Shown: piece by piece, positions 9,319 to 19,872 of the stretch
Layout of the letters: each line of letters starts with the position of its first letter
Numbering within the stretch: the stretch's first letter is position 1
NCBI GenBank assembly: GCA_030407315.1
Contig: JALQPE010000598.1
Coordinates: 1 to 64,000, forward strand
DNA: 64,000 bases
Source: Asparagopsis taxiformis
Taxonomy: Eukaryota > Rhodophyta > Florideophyceae > Bonnemaisoniales > Bonnemaisoniaceae
Direction: 5' to 3'
Made by a program: the position numbers and the translations under genes
Notes under the pieces: model-generated
Databases searched by the model: none
What the model was told of the DNA's origin: nothing
Seen by the model: the letters and a program-made list of their open reading frames with translations, nothing else

Positions 9319-11430
9319 GCGGGGACGCGCTGTGATGTTAGTCGGGGGGAGTGTGGTGCAATTTATGCAGCTAACGCAAACGCGGGTTGAAGCGATATCG
9401 ACGAGTTGAGTCCGCGTGCATCCGCGCCGAGTTAGTTAGTAAGCGAGCGTACGCGTGGCGAACCGATTACGTGCCACGGTGCATCTGCGCGAACGCGTGC
9501 GATTGCGAACCCGGCGCCACGTGTAGCGATTTCTACGAATTTCCCTTTATTTCCCTTTTTTGGGTTTTTTATGACGAAAGTCTTTTTCCCAAATATTTCC
9601 CTTTTTGCGTGCGAGCGAGCGGCCGCCGGCCGGCCACGGTAGGACAGCCTGTCCTTTAGTAGTTAGCTATTAATGGTCGTTCAGCTTCGCACCTTACCAA
9701 TAAACAGCCAGCATCTTCGCAGTTACGAGTTAAGCGTTTAGCGAATCGCGAGGGCCGATTGCGTTGAAACGTTGCGTGCGGGTTGCTCACGATCGCCGAC
9801 GTTCGCGTGCGCGCTGCACATAAACCGATCGTCGAACCGCGTCGCACCGCGATAGCGCGCGTTGCGTCGCACGCCACTAGGCCAGGGATTTACGACCCAT
9901 GTGTGGATCGCGTTGTGCTCGAGTTTACTCGATGATGTCACCCTGAGATCACGGCTTGCGCCGGCCCGCGAATCCCGTGTTGCGATCGTTCCCTACGCGT
10001 TCCGTCGTTGTACCACCCGTTCGCCAGCGCGACCGAGCGACGCGCGAAACGCAAGTTCAACCAGCGCGTTACGGTTCACATCGCCCTGACACGGTTGCAA
10101 TTCTAGAACTCCCTTAGCGATCGCCACCCCGGCTGGTCCTACACATTACAATGTAAGCCTAACTGGCAATAACCTCGCGGGTAGGCGAGTGCCGTTAACT
10201 GGGCTCTGGTTGGTCAATAACTGGATATTTATTCCTAACCACTAACCCTAGCTTAAAGTAGACTTAGTATAAATACGCCACTGGAATAGCCAGTAGGCAC
10301 GGTTTCTAGAGTAACGTAAACTCAAGTGGAATTACGACCCACTGGAACAGTGTTCGCATACCTATTGTTCAACCCCTCCCCTGGAAAACCTTAGGGTTAG
10401 CCAACAGCTCGACGGATTACGTCACTTTCCTCCATTAGTACGCACCTCGCGTGAGCGCTATAATCGCACAACCCCCTCCGGGTAGCGATACCTTCTCTCA
10501 TACGAGATTACCTGCTGGGTACGTTATAAGGTTCATCTGCTCTACCATCTCCTCTACCGAGGTTCGGGACACCTGTCGGGTGGTTTGCCGCTCCTGCGGA
10601 TATTCTACCTGCTACATATCTGTCTCTCCGTTCCACGCATTCCACTAATAATCCATGCTTACTACTATCTTCAGTTCCATTTTATTAATAGTTCCTTTCG
10701 CCCTCATAGATTCTACACAAGCACCGTCAAGCGTGCGCAATAGTTGCAGAACGAAAAGACGTATCTAGTGAAAGAGGGCGCAATTGGAGATAAGTGGATG
10801 ACATTTTGGTGCGAAACGACTTGCTGTGGTGATATATTGCGTTAAAATGAGCGTGCTTTAGTTTCGTCACCACACGGTGCTGTTAAAAGGGGACAGCACA
10901 ACCCCCAAGTAGACTCCCGTTTACAGTTTCCTATGAAGACGTTCTTGAGTATTAAGCTTTTCTTGTTAGTAAGAATGCTATCCAAGTCCACAATGTTGCA
11001 TACCGGTGCTTCGTGAGTGGTAGATGGAAAATCGAATAGATGACGATGACATGCAGGCTGCATGTACATATGGAAAAAACAAGATAAGTATCATTCAGCC
11101 CATTCGCGTTCATAGATACGTACAATAACTTCTCTTCTGTTTGCTGCGTTAGAGGAAACGTGAGCTGAGTTGGCAACGATTTGTAGTTTTGCACGTAGTT
11201 GAAAGTGGAAACATCCATTACCTAACCGTCGCTGGCCACTGCCAATTCCGGGTGACGCACAGCCACAATCATCTGCGCTCGGGCGATGGGCTTTGATGTC
11301 TGTGTAGTGCAATGCCCGAGCTGTCGATTCGGCTTAGGATAGTGAGCCGATTCGGCTAAGCACCGCGAGGTGTTCGATCCCTCCTGTCTCGTTAGTCAGA
11401 CTCAAGTTATAGGTGGTAGAGCTAAGGCGG
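9319..11430. other. CpG-rich then AT-rich DNA, no gene recognised
   Basis: Bases 9380-10100 are rich in CGCG-type words and carry only short chance frames. A TATAAATA lies at about 10269-10276 without a following gene. The style resembles an old LTR or 5' region of another element, but no matching partner or PBS was found. Confidence 0.35.
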
Positions 11431-12460
11431 ATCACCTGCTTGACTGTGGGTTGTAAGGCCACACAGATGATACGTCGAGAATCTTGGTTCAAGTGATACT
11501 GCTATGAAGGTGAGAGGTTGGCTTGTCAGGCCAACCCTAAAGTGGTAGAGCGGATATCACAAACACTGGATCAGTGGTACACTGAAGTATTAGTGTGTGA
11601 CAGTGATACACCTGGTGTCAACGGACACTTAGTGTGTGAGGGGAATGACCAATGGTCGAGAAGGAAATGAAGGGGAGCTGATACAGCGTGAATAGTGGTC
11701 CACGAAGCAGATGAGGGTACCTGATAGGTGGAGGAGGGTGAGTGGGTACGTGCGCCACGGGTAGCACGTGCAGGGAAGAGATCCTGAAAGGTCAGAGGAG
11801 AAGCTGATAGAGAGACGGCGACGCCGGAGGCGCCGGTACAGCGGCAATAGTAAGGCCGGACTTGTGCCACACACTATATCCACAGGCGGAGTAGGAAAAA
11901 AAATACTGCGATCCGCAGGATGGGAGCGAAGCGACACGATCAGGTCCGTTGGTGCACCAAGTGGCCGAAGACTCCTGATAGAGGGGCACGCGCGCCACAG
12001 GCTGCGCCTGGAAAGGGATAATTCTGATACAGCGGGTGGAGTTCCAAGGGCAAACGCTGGATCAGCGACGAACGGGTACCGGAAGGGTGCCAACCACTAT
12101 AGCCAAGGGAGAACCAGGTTGGATGAGACGGCGAAACGCACCTTGGGAGCAAAATTACAACTGAACTTCCGATGGCTTTACAATCGAAGAACTGGGCGAT
12201 CCGCTGAAACATAAATACTATGCTAGAGCACGGTGGCTATCCCTAAGTGAACTTCTACAGTTGTCAGCGGATGGCTAAATACTGGTATAGTAGGGTGGTC
12301 GGAAAACCCTTAAGTAGCCGGCGTAGCCGGCGTGGTAAACCCACTGTTAGTGTAGTTTACAACAGCTAGTGCTCGTGTACAACTTCAGTGTACCACAGAG
12401 TCCAAGTGTACTGCGTTCATCGATTCACTGTGGACAGGTAAAGTATCCAAAATACGATGT
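11430..12460. repeat. Degenerate repeat region, possible retroelement relic
   Basis: Short phrases recur in altered form: GTGGTAGAGC (11415, 11541), CTGATACAGCG (11679, 12023), CTGGATCAG (11565, 12056), and GTGCGCCACGGG against GCGCGCCACAGG. A 148-codon plus frame (11768-12214) has no recognised domain. Another plus frame after 12150 reads a short stretch that could be the tail of a polyprotein, but this is not firm. Confidence 0.3.
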
Positions 12461-12840
12461 GAATTAAAGTTCTAAAAAGATATGCAAAATATTTGGTGTT
12501 TCACCACACAAGGCGGTCCGTCACGTGGCATTGCACCACAGTCTGAGGCTTCTATTGCCTTCGCAATGAGTACAAAGGCTTCGAGCGCGACAGATTAGAG
12601 TAGATTTGCTTCGCGTTGATGGCAATTGGTGAGACCGCATCGTTCGGCAAGTTTCGTTTGGCTGCATCAACATATCCCCGCTGCAACGCAAACCATCGGT
12701 TCGGACCTAAATTGGTACTTCTACTGCTGACGGTGGTCGGCGAGAAATAAGCAGCAGTAGGTGCCCGGCTGCAGTCACATCGAACGGTCAGCAGAAGGCG
12801 CAAGATCAGCAGTAGCGGGCGTACGACCAGGCAGTAACCA

Positions 12841-12938
12841 GTGCACGATCAGGTACGAAATAAATTCGTGTGGTTTGTGGCGGTAACAAGCACACGATTA
12901 GGTACGAAAGATATTCGTGTGGGTTGTGGCGGAGGAGA
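12841..12938 (+). repeat. 49-bp tandem duplication
   Basis: Two adjacent copies of a block of the form CACGATYAGGTACGAAA ... ATTCGTGTGG ... TTGTGGCGG, offset by 49 bp (CACGAT at 12844 and 12893). Confidence 0.6.
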
Positions 12939-14558
12939 TTAATGGCGCCCGCCAAGCGTTGCAATACAGTCAGGAATCCAGATTGAATCGCGTCACGCTT
13001 CTGAACGTCGAACGTCGAGACGTGACGATGCCCCGACCGGATGCTTATGATAAAATTTGTATCAATACAGTCTCTCAGTCGGTAGGATAAGGTGCAGTTG
13101 ATCTAGCGGCTGCAAAGTTTGACTTTCTCACAGAGTTCAGCCCTGCCAAACCATGAAACTCGCTGAGACGTCTTTCCGACAAACAATTTTCCATCTCAGA
13201 AGAAATTTACATTACTATTAGGGTGGTAAAAAGTGGCCTCATATGAGGCCACTTGTCCGATAGACACTAGTCTCTGAGAAATAACTTATACACTCTACGT
13301 CTATACACTGTACAACAATAGTATTGAACCATCAGCCGCCAATAATCGCGACCGGTAAACGAGTCATGCGACCATTATCTCCACACAGTTCGACTCGCCG
13401 TGAGGACACCACCGCGTAGCGAAAATTACCCATTTCCCACCCATATGGGGGTTCCCGAAACCCATTATTTTGTTCTCTACTGTAATTCTTATGATGCATC
13501 AATTTAGTATGACCATCCGACACGTTATCCGCCGTCTTCCTTGAGAAGCAATAGCCAACCAGTGGAAATTTGTTCTAAGAGTCTCCCAGACTGCCAAGTG
13601 GAACAGGAAGAACTGCGATTCCGGGCTGTGCATGTAGAGGAAGAAGATATCATAAATCCAGACTCTATGATTCGTCGATTCTCCGTTCGCCCCAATCACT
13701 CTCTCACGCGAGGTAGAATCGGGCCTCCACGATTCTGGAAGATCCCATCTCACTGCTGATCGTATCTTGAAGACATCGAAATATTGTGTAAATATATTAA
13801 ATCATGCCATGCGACAAAAGTGGTACAGGAAATAACCCTTGTTTTTCGCAAAATCATTGCTCTTCGATATGGGTCATATTAGGGAAGGGGAGATTTTGTC
13901 ATAGCTCTCCAGAACTGCCTAAATTCTAGCGATTCTGCCATAGCTAGGGCTACCGCGACAGAACGAGAAACGACATTTGCCTTGCACATGCAACACAATT
14001 TTCGGCCTTTGCTGATATTGTGTGTTCGACCAATGGGAGGAGAGAGGTTTCCAAGTGTCAAAGGACATAAATCAGAAATACGAAGCGATCAGGTCAATCG
14101 TCTTATACCCAATCGTTTATGAGATTTGGATATCTCGTTAATTCTTCACATGTCTTCATGTCATAACTTTACCTGGTGGTACATAGATACTGTTGTAATG
14201 AAGGAAGCGGGATAGACTATTCTGTTCCCGCTCATATCACCTCATCTCACGAGGGACAACGTATCCATTAATAGTTACATTCAGAGCGGTATTTTCTCAG
14301 AAAGATTCGTAGCGGAAGTAAATTCCATTTCCATCTGAAGCTGGCTACATTAAAACAAACATTTGCTGTAGGACTTAGGGCATCAGTTCATGGTTCCAAA
14401 TCGTAGGGTAGGGAAGACCTACTGGTCCTGCCTTATAAATGCCTCACCTACCTTTCGCCAACCATTCTGACCGCTGCCAAAACCCCTCATCATAGAGTCT
14501 TCTCTTCAACAAGAATTCATTTCTATTTGTTCTATATTCTCTACTCGACTTCGTCCCT
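12939..14558. other. Intergenic, no gene seen
   Basis: No convincing open frame or repeat. The last 150 bp before 14559 are pyrimidine-rich and may hold the promoter and leader of the next gene. Confidence 0.4.
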
Positions 14559-15620
14559 ATGCAGCCTTTACATTCTCTCCCCCAGTCTCGAAAACACGTT
14601 GGTGGTGCTTTATACCTCGATGAATTCGATGATGATTGGGGCTGGGTCTACCCGACAGATCTCGTAGTCGGTCTCGTTCTCCTCAGAAAACAAGGCGTGA
14701 TGGAAGATGATTCAAAATTCATCCTTGAAGTATCTGAGAACAGATGCTACGACCATTCCGGACTAGTGGCCGTTCATTCAGAAACTTTGACGCCAGACTA
14801 TGATTATCGCCGCCTGGCAAGTGTCATTATCTCAAATGACAGGAATGCAGTCCAATATGCAGACTCTCTTCTCCGAGCTCTTGCAATATCCAGACACGGT
14901 GTTTTATACAGAGTGGGGGGACATCGAGCTGGACAGCTAAGACTGGATCGCGTTGTTTCCCAAGTGCAACAACGCTACGTAAAGCTCAAGAAAGGAGGCC
15001 TCACATGGTCCAGAGAGCTTCAGACTATTTCTGGGGTTCCTGTGCTCGTTCCAATAATAAGTCTAAACAAAATAAGTCCCTGGCGTCGACTTGTGTCAAC
15101 ATCTCAATGTGAAGACGGTTCATCACGCTTTCAACCATTTGTTCTTTTTCTTCTCATCGTCCATCTTGTCAATCCAGGAGCGATTCAATTTCGGCCAACA
15201 TCGATATCATGCGCCTGGCCAAAGTACGACAGCACTTTGGCTGATGAGGACCGAAATCTGGTTATCGCCGATTCTACTATGACAAGCACTACATCCACCG
15301 TTCTTATGTGTCACAATGAACATAAGGAAACATCCCATCAACTTTTCCACGTCAACTATGCTGGACTCTGGAGGGGTAATGAGTTTGACTTTGGAGAAAA
15401 AGGAGGACGTCTGGGGACAATATTAGTTCCAGGGGTAAGTGATCTCAATCGAAAAGATGCAGCTCATGAACCCAGCCAAAATATCAAGAATGTATACGAC
15501 CTATGGAAGGATGTCGCAGAGGTTAAACGACTGAAACAAGTTGATGTAACTTTTCAAAAGATGCGCCAGATTCCAGAAGAGAACCTGCGGCAGATTCGAA
15601 ATTTCTACACAAATTTCTAG
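14559..15620 (+). CDS. Unrecognised protein, first part of a TAG-interrupted membrane protein
   Basis: A 353-residue frame from ATG 14559 to TAG 15618-15620. No family was recognised. Residues 1-175 look like a soluble domain (LDEFDDDWGWVYPTDLVVG near the start). A hydrophobic stretch, FVLFLLIVHLVNPGA, at about residues 193-207 could be an internal signal-anchor. After it come several Cys and a Gly-rich stretch. The frame after the TAG stays open for 26 codons and joins in frame to the next long ORF, so the two ORFs almost certainly derive from one 858-codon gene. Readthrough, a recent nonsense mutation, or a sequence error are all possible. It sits at the edge of the transposon-rich left arm. 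Confidence 0.6.
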   Translation: MQPLHSLPQSRKHVGGALYLDEFDDDWGWVYPTDLVVGLVLLRKQGVMEDDSKFILEVSENRCYDHSGLVAVHSETLTPDYDYRRLASVIISNDRNAVQYADSLLRALAISRHGVLYRVGGHRAGQLRLDRVVSQVQQRYVKLKKGGLTWSRELQTISGVPVLVPIISLNKISPWRRLVSTSQCEDGSSRFQPFVLFLLIVHLVNPGAIQFRPTSISCAWPKYDSTLADEDRNLVIADSTMTSTTSTVLMCHNEHKETSHQLFHVNYAGLWRGNEFDFGEKGGRLGTILVPGVSDLNRKDAAHEPSQNIKNVYDLWKDVAEVKRLKQVDVTFQKMRQIPEENLRQIRNFYTNF

Positions 15621-17135
15621 GAGCCACTGTCTGGAATTCGTCTCGAACTGAGCGATGACGAGGTAATACTTGACCTTGCGATTTGTCTAACAGTCGTTAT
15701 GGAAACATGTGCGATTCAAAACTTGAACGGTATTCTCGAATTATTCCTTGAGACAATATCGCAAGAGTGGGTTCCAGTGGCTAAGGAGAGCCGAGTCTTT
15801 CCTTCCCGAATGGCTGCACCACTGACGCCTTGCGTATTACTCAATAAGGACCGCAATACTTACTACACTTTTGGTTCATCATTCTCATGGATCGAGAAGA
15901 AACAGGTAGAACGGAAGGGGTCTCAAATAATAATTCCAGGAGAATTGTCTCGTGTTTACAAGGATGGATTGGTGGTAGGAGACCTGGATGGGATGGTGTG
16001 GAATTTGACACGGGGCGAACTTTCACTGATAGAAAATGGGACAATTGGATGGATTACAGAGTTTGTGACAGACGAAATGACATATAGCGTTGTTGAAGTG
16101 GATGTTCTTTGCGCTCGTATGTTTGAACCTGATAAGGAATTTCGGGCTATAGTTGCTTCGAAGACACGACAGACAGAACCGCGCATATCTAACGTGCATC
16201 CAGATGATTTTCAATGGGTTCGAAAATGTCTGCCTATTGCAGCAGTGTTACTTGCTGCTCAGAAATACATATCTCTGTCACAGAGCAGTGTCCAAATCTC
16301 TTCGAGGGTATCACTGAAGCCCTACAATATCGTTGTAACTGAAATTACAAACGAACTTTGCTCTGATAAGTTGTGCAGCATTGACCTTGCCTATTTCCAC
16401 ACTGCGATGGGCTCTTATGGAAGTCGAAACAAGATATGGTCAGCGAAGATTCTGGCGGAGCATAAACGCATCTGGTCACTTCTACACAATCCGAAGAAAC
16501 CAGAAATTGTTGAATGGCTTGAAGGAAATGTGAAAGGAAGGGTCTTGTACACAGACCATGAATCTGTGTATGTTCAGGCAAGACGCCCGTGGGATACGGT
16601 AATAATCCTAGCTTCGATGATCGCAGGTGCTAGTCTGCTACTGATCGAAGCAACTCGTCAGAGAGACTTTTACGATTTGGGAACCCTGTTCACAGCAGCT
16701 ATTGGGACTGTGACAGGAGTGACCGGGATATACCACGCAATACGATACCGCGGCTGGGCGTTGGGAGATGCGATTCGTGCCTATCGAAAGTGTCGTACAG
16801 TAGAAGAGATGCGAGCTGTGATGCACAAAGAAGAAGTCCATAAGACCTTGTTGGACGCGGGTGAGAACGGAAGATTCATGGATGGTGTCAGGACTTGTGC
16901 TTATTCCGACCATAATGTTGGCACGTTTGCAGTTTCAAAAGGCCTCCATGCTGATATGTTTGAAAAATGTGGAGGGAAGCTCGGGATAGATTCAGAAGGT
17001 GATGATGTTATCATGTACGGTAATCGGATGAGGAAAGTAGAAATGAACGAGAATAATCTAGCTCATGTTACGCAGACGAGAGGTGTGTTCCCGATTGTTG
17101 CGGCAACACGTCTAAAGAAATATACAATGGAATGA
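15621..17135 (+). CDS. Unrecognised protein, second part, with two membrane spans
   Basis: Open in the same frame directly after TAG 15618-15620; the first ATG is at 15699, giving 478 residues if translated separately. It has an ectodomain-like region with scattered Cys and possible N-glycosylation sites (WNLT, ENGT), then two hydrophobic spans at about residues 299-317 (VIILASMIAGASLLLIEA) and 327-347, and a charged tail of about 130 residues. With the upstream hydrophobic segment this gives a plausible two-sided membrane protein. No enzyme motif or known family was recognised. There are no introns. Confidence 0.6.
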   Translation, partial: EPLSGIRLELSDDEVILDLAICLTVVMETCAIQNLNGILELFLETISQEWVPVAKESRVFPSRMAAPLTPCVLLNKDRNTYYTFGSSFSWIEKKQVERKGSQIIIPGELSRVYKDGLVVGDLDGMVWNLTRGELSLIENGTIGWITEFVTDEMTYSVVEVDVLCARMFEPDKEFRAIVASKTRQTEPRISNVHPDDFQWVRKCLPIAAVLLAAQKYISLSQSSVQISSRVSLKPYNIVVTEITNELCSDKLCSIDLAYFHTAMGSYGSRNKIWSAKILAEHKRIWSLLHNPKKPEIVEWLEGNVKGRVLYTDHESVYVQARRPWDTVIILASMIAGASLLLIEATRQRDFYDLGTLFTAAIGTVTGVTGIYHAIRYRGWALGDAIRAYRKCRTVEEMRAVMHKEEVHKTLLDAGENGRFMDGVRTCAYSDHNVGTFAVSKGLHADMFEKCGGKLGIDSEGDDVIMYGNRMRKVEMNENNLAHVTQTRGVFPIVAATRLKKYTME

Positions 17136-17405
17136 CCTTCCGAATCACTGTAGCATGGTGGTAAAAGGGAGAGCGATGGCCAGTTGTACTTGCATCATGG
17201 ATAACACGTGGCGGGAGAGGGTAAGTTGTGCAGGCTTTCTTCACACAGGCTGGCGACAGCTTGTCTTTTCGCACTACTGTAATGGCGCGGATGTGCCTGA
17301 AAGGCAAGGATTGAAAGATTTGATTGAACCTCGCGTCTTTGTCCATATGCAATTCTACTACGTGATGCTGCTTGTGTTGTTAGTTTATTTGTGTACGACA
17401 CAAAG

Positions 17406-18248
17406 TTAGATATGCGATTTGAAAGTGCATTGCGCTGGTACATGCCCTTTACGGCCGCATACACAAAGTGGAATACGATTGTTTTCTCCATAGTGCAAGG
17501 CATCATCTAACACTGCAGAGGAGCGGCGGGAAATATCTTCAAACGTTTTGCCTGCCTTTTGATATTCCTGTTGCGAGCAAGAAAACAGCAGTTTGTCGAG
17601 CTCATCTTGCGTCGCGACGAGCTGGGTGATGGAGTCCTCGCGAGATATATGGCTTGCAATACGGTCGAATGGAGGCGTAACGGCCTCTCCACGACGATGA
17701 CAGAAAAGAGCCCATGCTTGCCAGGAAGCGAACATGTAGCACCAAACGGCAGTGATGGCAACCACGGCGGTGGAATCAGGAGCTGTGCAAGTCTCAATAA
17801 GTTCGACGAGTTGTTTGGCTGCATGCGAAAGGGGTAGCTTGGAATTGATGTCGAATCCGTTGAGCGTGGCAAACTCTGCGAGAAATTGCGCATCTTCCTC
17901 TGCTATGCGCACCAAAGGAAGCAGCGTGTTTTCGTGCGTGATGAGGCTTGCTCGCGTCGCGGCCTTGACAATAGCTAGAGAGATGGTGGTGCGATCGACA
18001 AGCCAGCGAGCATATTGCGTCGCTGACAACGATCTATTGTTGAGGTCCTGATAGAAAGCGTTGAGTGTTAAGCGGGACCATGCATCATGATACTGGATTA
18101 TCCAGTAATCGGAGACTCGTTGAGTCGGCTCGGACAGAGGCTGTGAGGACGCCAGGACGGTGGGTGCTTGCCGAGCGCTGGTGCTGCTTTGGAAACAGGG
18201 TGTGTCGTTTGGAATGCGACCAGTCGCGAATGGAGAAGGAAATCCTTG
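17406..18248 (-). CDS. TenA/THI-4-like protein (heme-oxygenase-like fold)
   Basis: The C-terminal 207 residues from 18029 and a continuing open frame up to 18248 read like a eukaryotic TenA-type domain: YHDAWSRLTLNAFYQDL, QYARWLVDR, ALTRASLITHE-like helix and AVWCYMFASWQAWALF near the end. TenA proteins hydrolyse aminopyrimidines in thiamin salvage, though some relatives have other roles. The last 20 residues add a CVCGRKGHVPAQC motif. The N-terminus is unresolved: this frame has no ATG. A different minus-strand frame beginning ATG near 18267 encodes a Ser/Arg-rich transit-peptide-like stretch (RRSASTHRPGVLTASVRA-like). A frameshift or an unseen short intron may join them. Confidence 0.55.
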   Translation of the reverse strand, partial: QGFPSPFATGRIPNDTPCFQSSTSARQAPTVLASSQPLSEPTQRVSDYWIIQYHDAWSRLTLNAFYQDLNNRSLSATQYARWLVDRTTISLAIVKAATRASLITHENTLLPLVRIAEEDAQFLAEFATLNGFDINSKLPLSHAAKQLVELIETCTAPDSTAVVAITAVWCYMFASWQAWALFCHRRGEAVTPPFDRIASHISREDSITQLVATQDELDKLLFSCSQQEYQKAGKTFEDISRRSSAVLDDALHYGENNRIPLCVCGRKGHVPAQCTFKSHI

Positions 18249-18508
18249 TTAATTTTGTTGATGTCATCCTCAGTGTTGGCCCTAAAACTATACACTGCCC
18301 AGTGGTTACACTGATGGTCCTACAACAATGTGCAATCCGCGACGCGGTGGTGCACGTGTACACGCACAATAGTCAAGCCCTGAAACTCACCCTTGGGGTT
18401 TCTCCGTTTCCTCTTTACAATAAGTTGAAGATGTTATGTAGCAAAATACAGCATCGCAGGATAAGCGTTGGCGACCAGTCAAGATAACAAAAGTTGTCCA
18501 TACTACAG

Positions 18509-19018
18509 TTAAACTAATCGACAATAACAGCGTCTATCGTGGACCGCAACAGGTACGGCAGGTGCGAAGCGCGAAGAACGCACACGGTGGAGAGCTGCAC
18601 CGACAGGCGCCAGAGAAGCGGCAATGAAAGCGCTGCTAGTCGACGACGCTTTGGAAATGAAATCTTCCAGAGGATTTTTGATGCGCACAGGAATTGGGAC
18701 ACGCACCATTGTCGGTACACCTGTACCACCGCCGCGACATCGTGGGCAGCGCGTGCGCATTGAGCCATTGCATGTTGTACATGACGGACGCGATGCGTCG
18801 GTCGAAGAGTAGTTCCATCGAGCGCAGAAACAGTCCACATAGCCGACTCCTCCGCACGATTCACATGGTTTACGACCGGGGCCGTTTGCGTCAACCGATG
18901 TCAATTGCCCGAGTAGAACGCCGGCAATTGCGGCGCCGGCACCAACGATTAGTCCGGAAATTGCAGAATGCACCGAAGTGATTGGCGCTTGCGGGCGTCG
19001 TATGCACACTGCAGCCAT
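18509..19018 (-). CDS. DnaJ-type zinc-finger (CxxCxG) membrane protein, probably plastid
   Basis: 169 residues from ATG 19018. A hydrophobic segment, ISGLIVGAGAAIAGVLLG (about residues 20-37), is followed by a cysteine cluster with CESCGG, CFC, CTTCNG and CPRCRG, a degenerate set of the four DnaJ-type zinc repeats. This layout, one membrane span plus DnaJ-like zinc finger without a J domain, is typical of plastid redox/assembly factors related to BSD2, LQY1 or ORANGE. It should act at a membrane in folding or disulfide handling, but the specific orthologue is not clear. The tail is Arg/Val-rich. Confidence 0.6.
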   Translation of the reverse strand: MAAVCIRRPQAPITSVHSAISGLIVGAGAAIAGVLLGQLTSVDANGPGRKPCESCGGVGYVDCFCARWNYSSTDASRPSCTTCNGSMRTRCPRCRGGGTGVPTMVRVPIPVRIKNPLEDFISKASSTSSAFIAASLAPVGAALHRVRSSRFAPAVPVAVHDRRCYCRLV

Positions 19019-19872
19019 GCTTTCAATCGGATGTTAGCGCGGGAACTGGACGACGCGGAGCGGAGCGAGTTAAGACGAAACTGGAAGCTGGTTGCGATAT
19101 AGACGGCACCTGTTAACGGTGTGTTGTTTGGTGAGAAAAGAGGCGAATGATAGATAAAAGTTTGAGGGTGTTGTATAGAGGGGAAAGGATAGGCCACTCG
19201 TTATCTGCGCTTTGATTTTTCGCCAAGCAACGCCAACAGAGGGCCAGTCAATTTTGTTATAAGATACGCCACCGCTGACATGCAGTGGATATGATAGGAA
19301 CACAGCGCGATGATCGGCTGCGACCTGGAAGCGTGCCGCACGCTTTTGGTTTGCAGCCGATCAGCACTGAACGTTGCGCTTACATCTCGAAAGTGAACAT
19401 GAATAAGCGGTGAGAAATTGCCCCGGCGTGGAATTATCCTATCCTTGTCACCCAATGAGTGCTTCACAATTTGTGAGATTTTTGCCACGTGTCCCAAACA
19501 AAAACTGAATCAAAGTGGTGGTTTGTTGAAAAGTTTGGCCAATTTTGCTCAAGTTTGGCTTGCGGTCAATTGTGCGCCTGTATGACAAGTATCAGCCATT
19601 CAATTCGATTTGATAGGACAAGCCAACATCTCCACAACCGCAATTATTATATTGCTCTTGCCTCCGTTCAATCTCCAGCGAAGCGAACACATTTCTCGAC
19701 CGCACCTTGATTGGCCTTTGGGTTCTCTTCACCTCTGTTAACGGCGAAACACATTTCCTTTTCAAGCTCACGTTTCCCGTTGTTAGGGAATTTCAATTTA
19801 TTACTCGCCTGAATCGATTCATTCTCTGTGTGACCATCGTCGATTGTGAAAACATAACCACTGCGATTTATA
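19019..19872. other. Intergenic between divergent genes
   Basis: 854 bp shared by the divergent zinc-finger gene (-) and Thf1 gene (+). No other gene seen; it should hold both promoters. Confidence 0.5.

Noticed and set aside
11310..11400. tRNA-like sequence (TGTTCGATCCC, B-box-like)
   Set aside because: The T-arm, acceptor and anticodon stems do not pair, and the spacing to any A-box is wrong. At most a SINE or tRNA relic.
11768..12214. 148-codon plus frame
   Set aside because: No motif, and it lies in degenerate repeat DNA with competing frames on the other strand.
15618..15620. TAG as a reassigned sense codon in this genome
   Set aside because: TAG is the natural stop of eS28 (36677-36679) and of other genes here, so the standard code applies.
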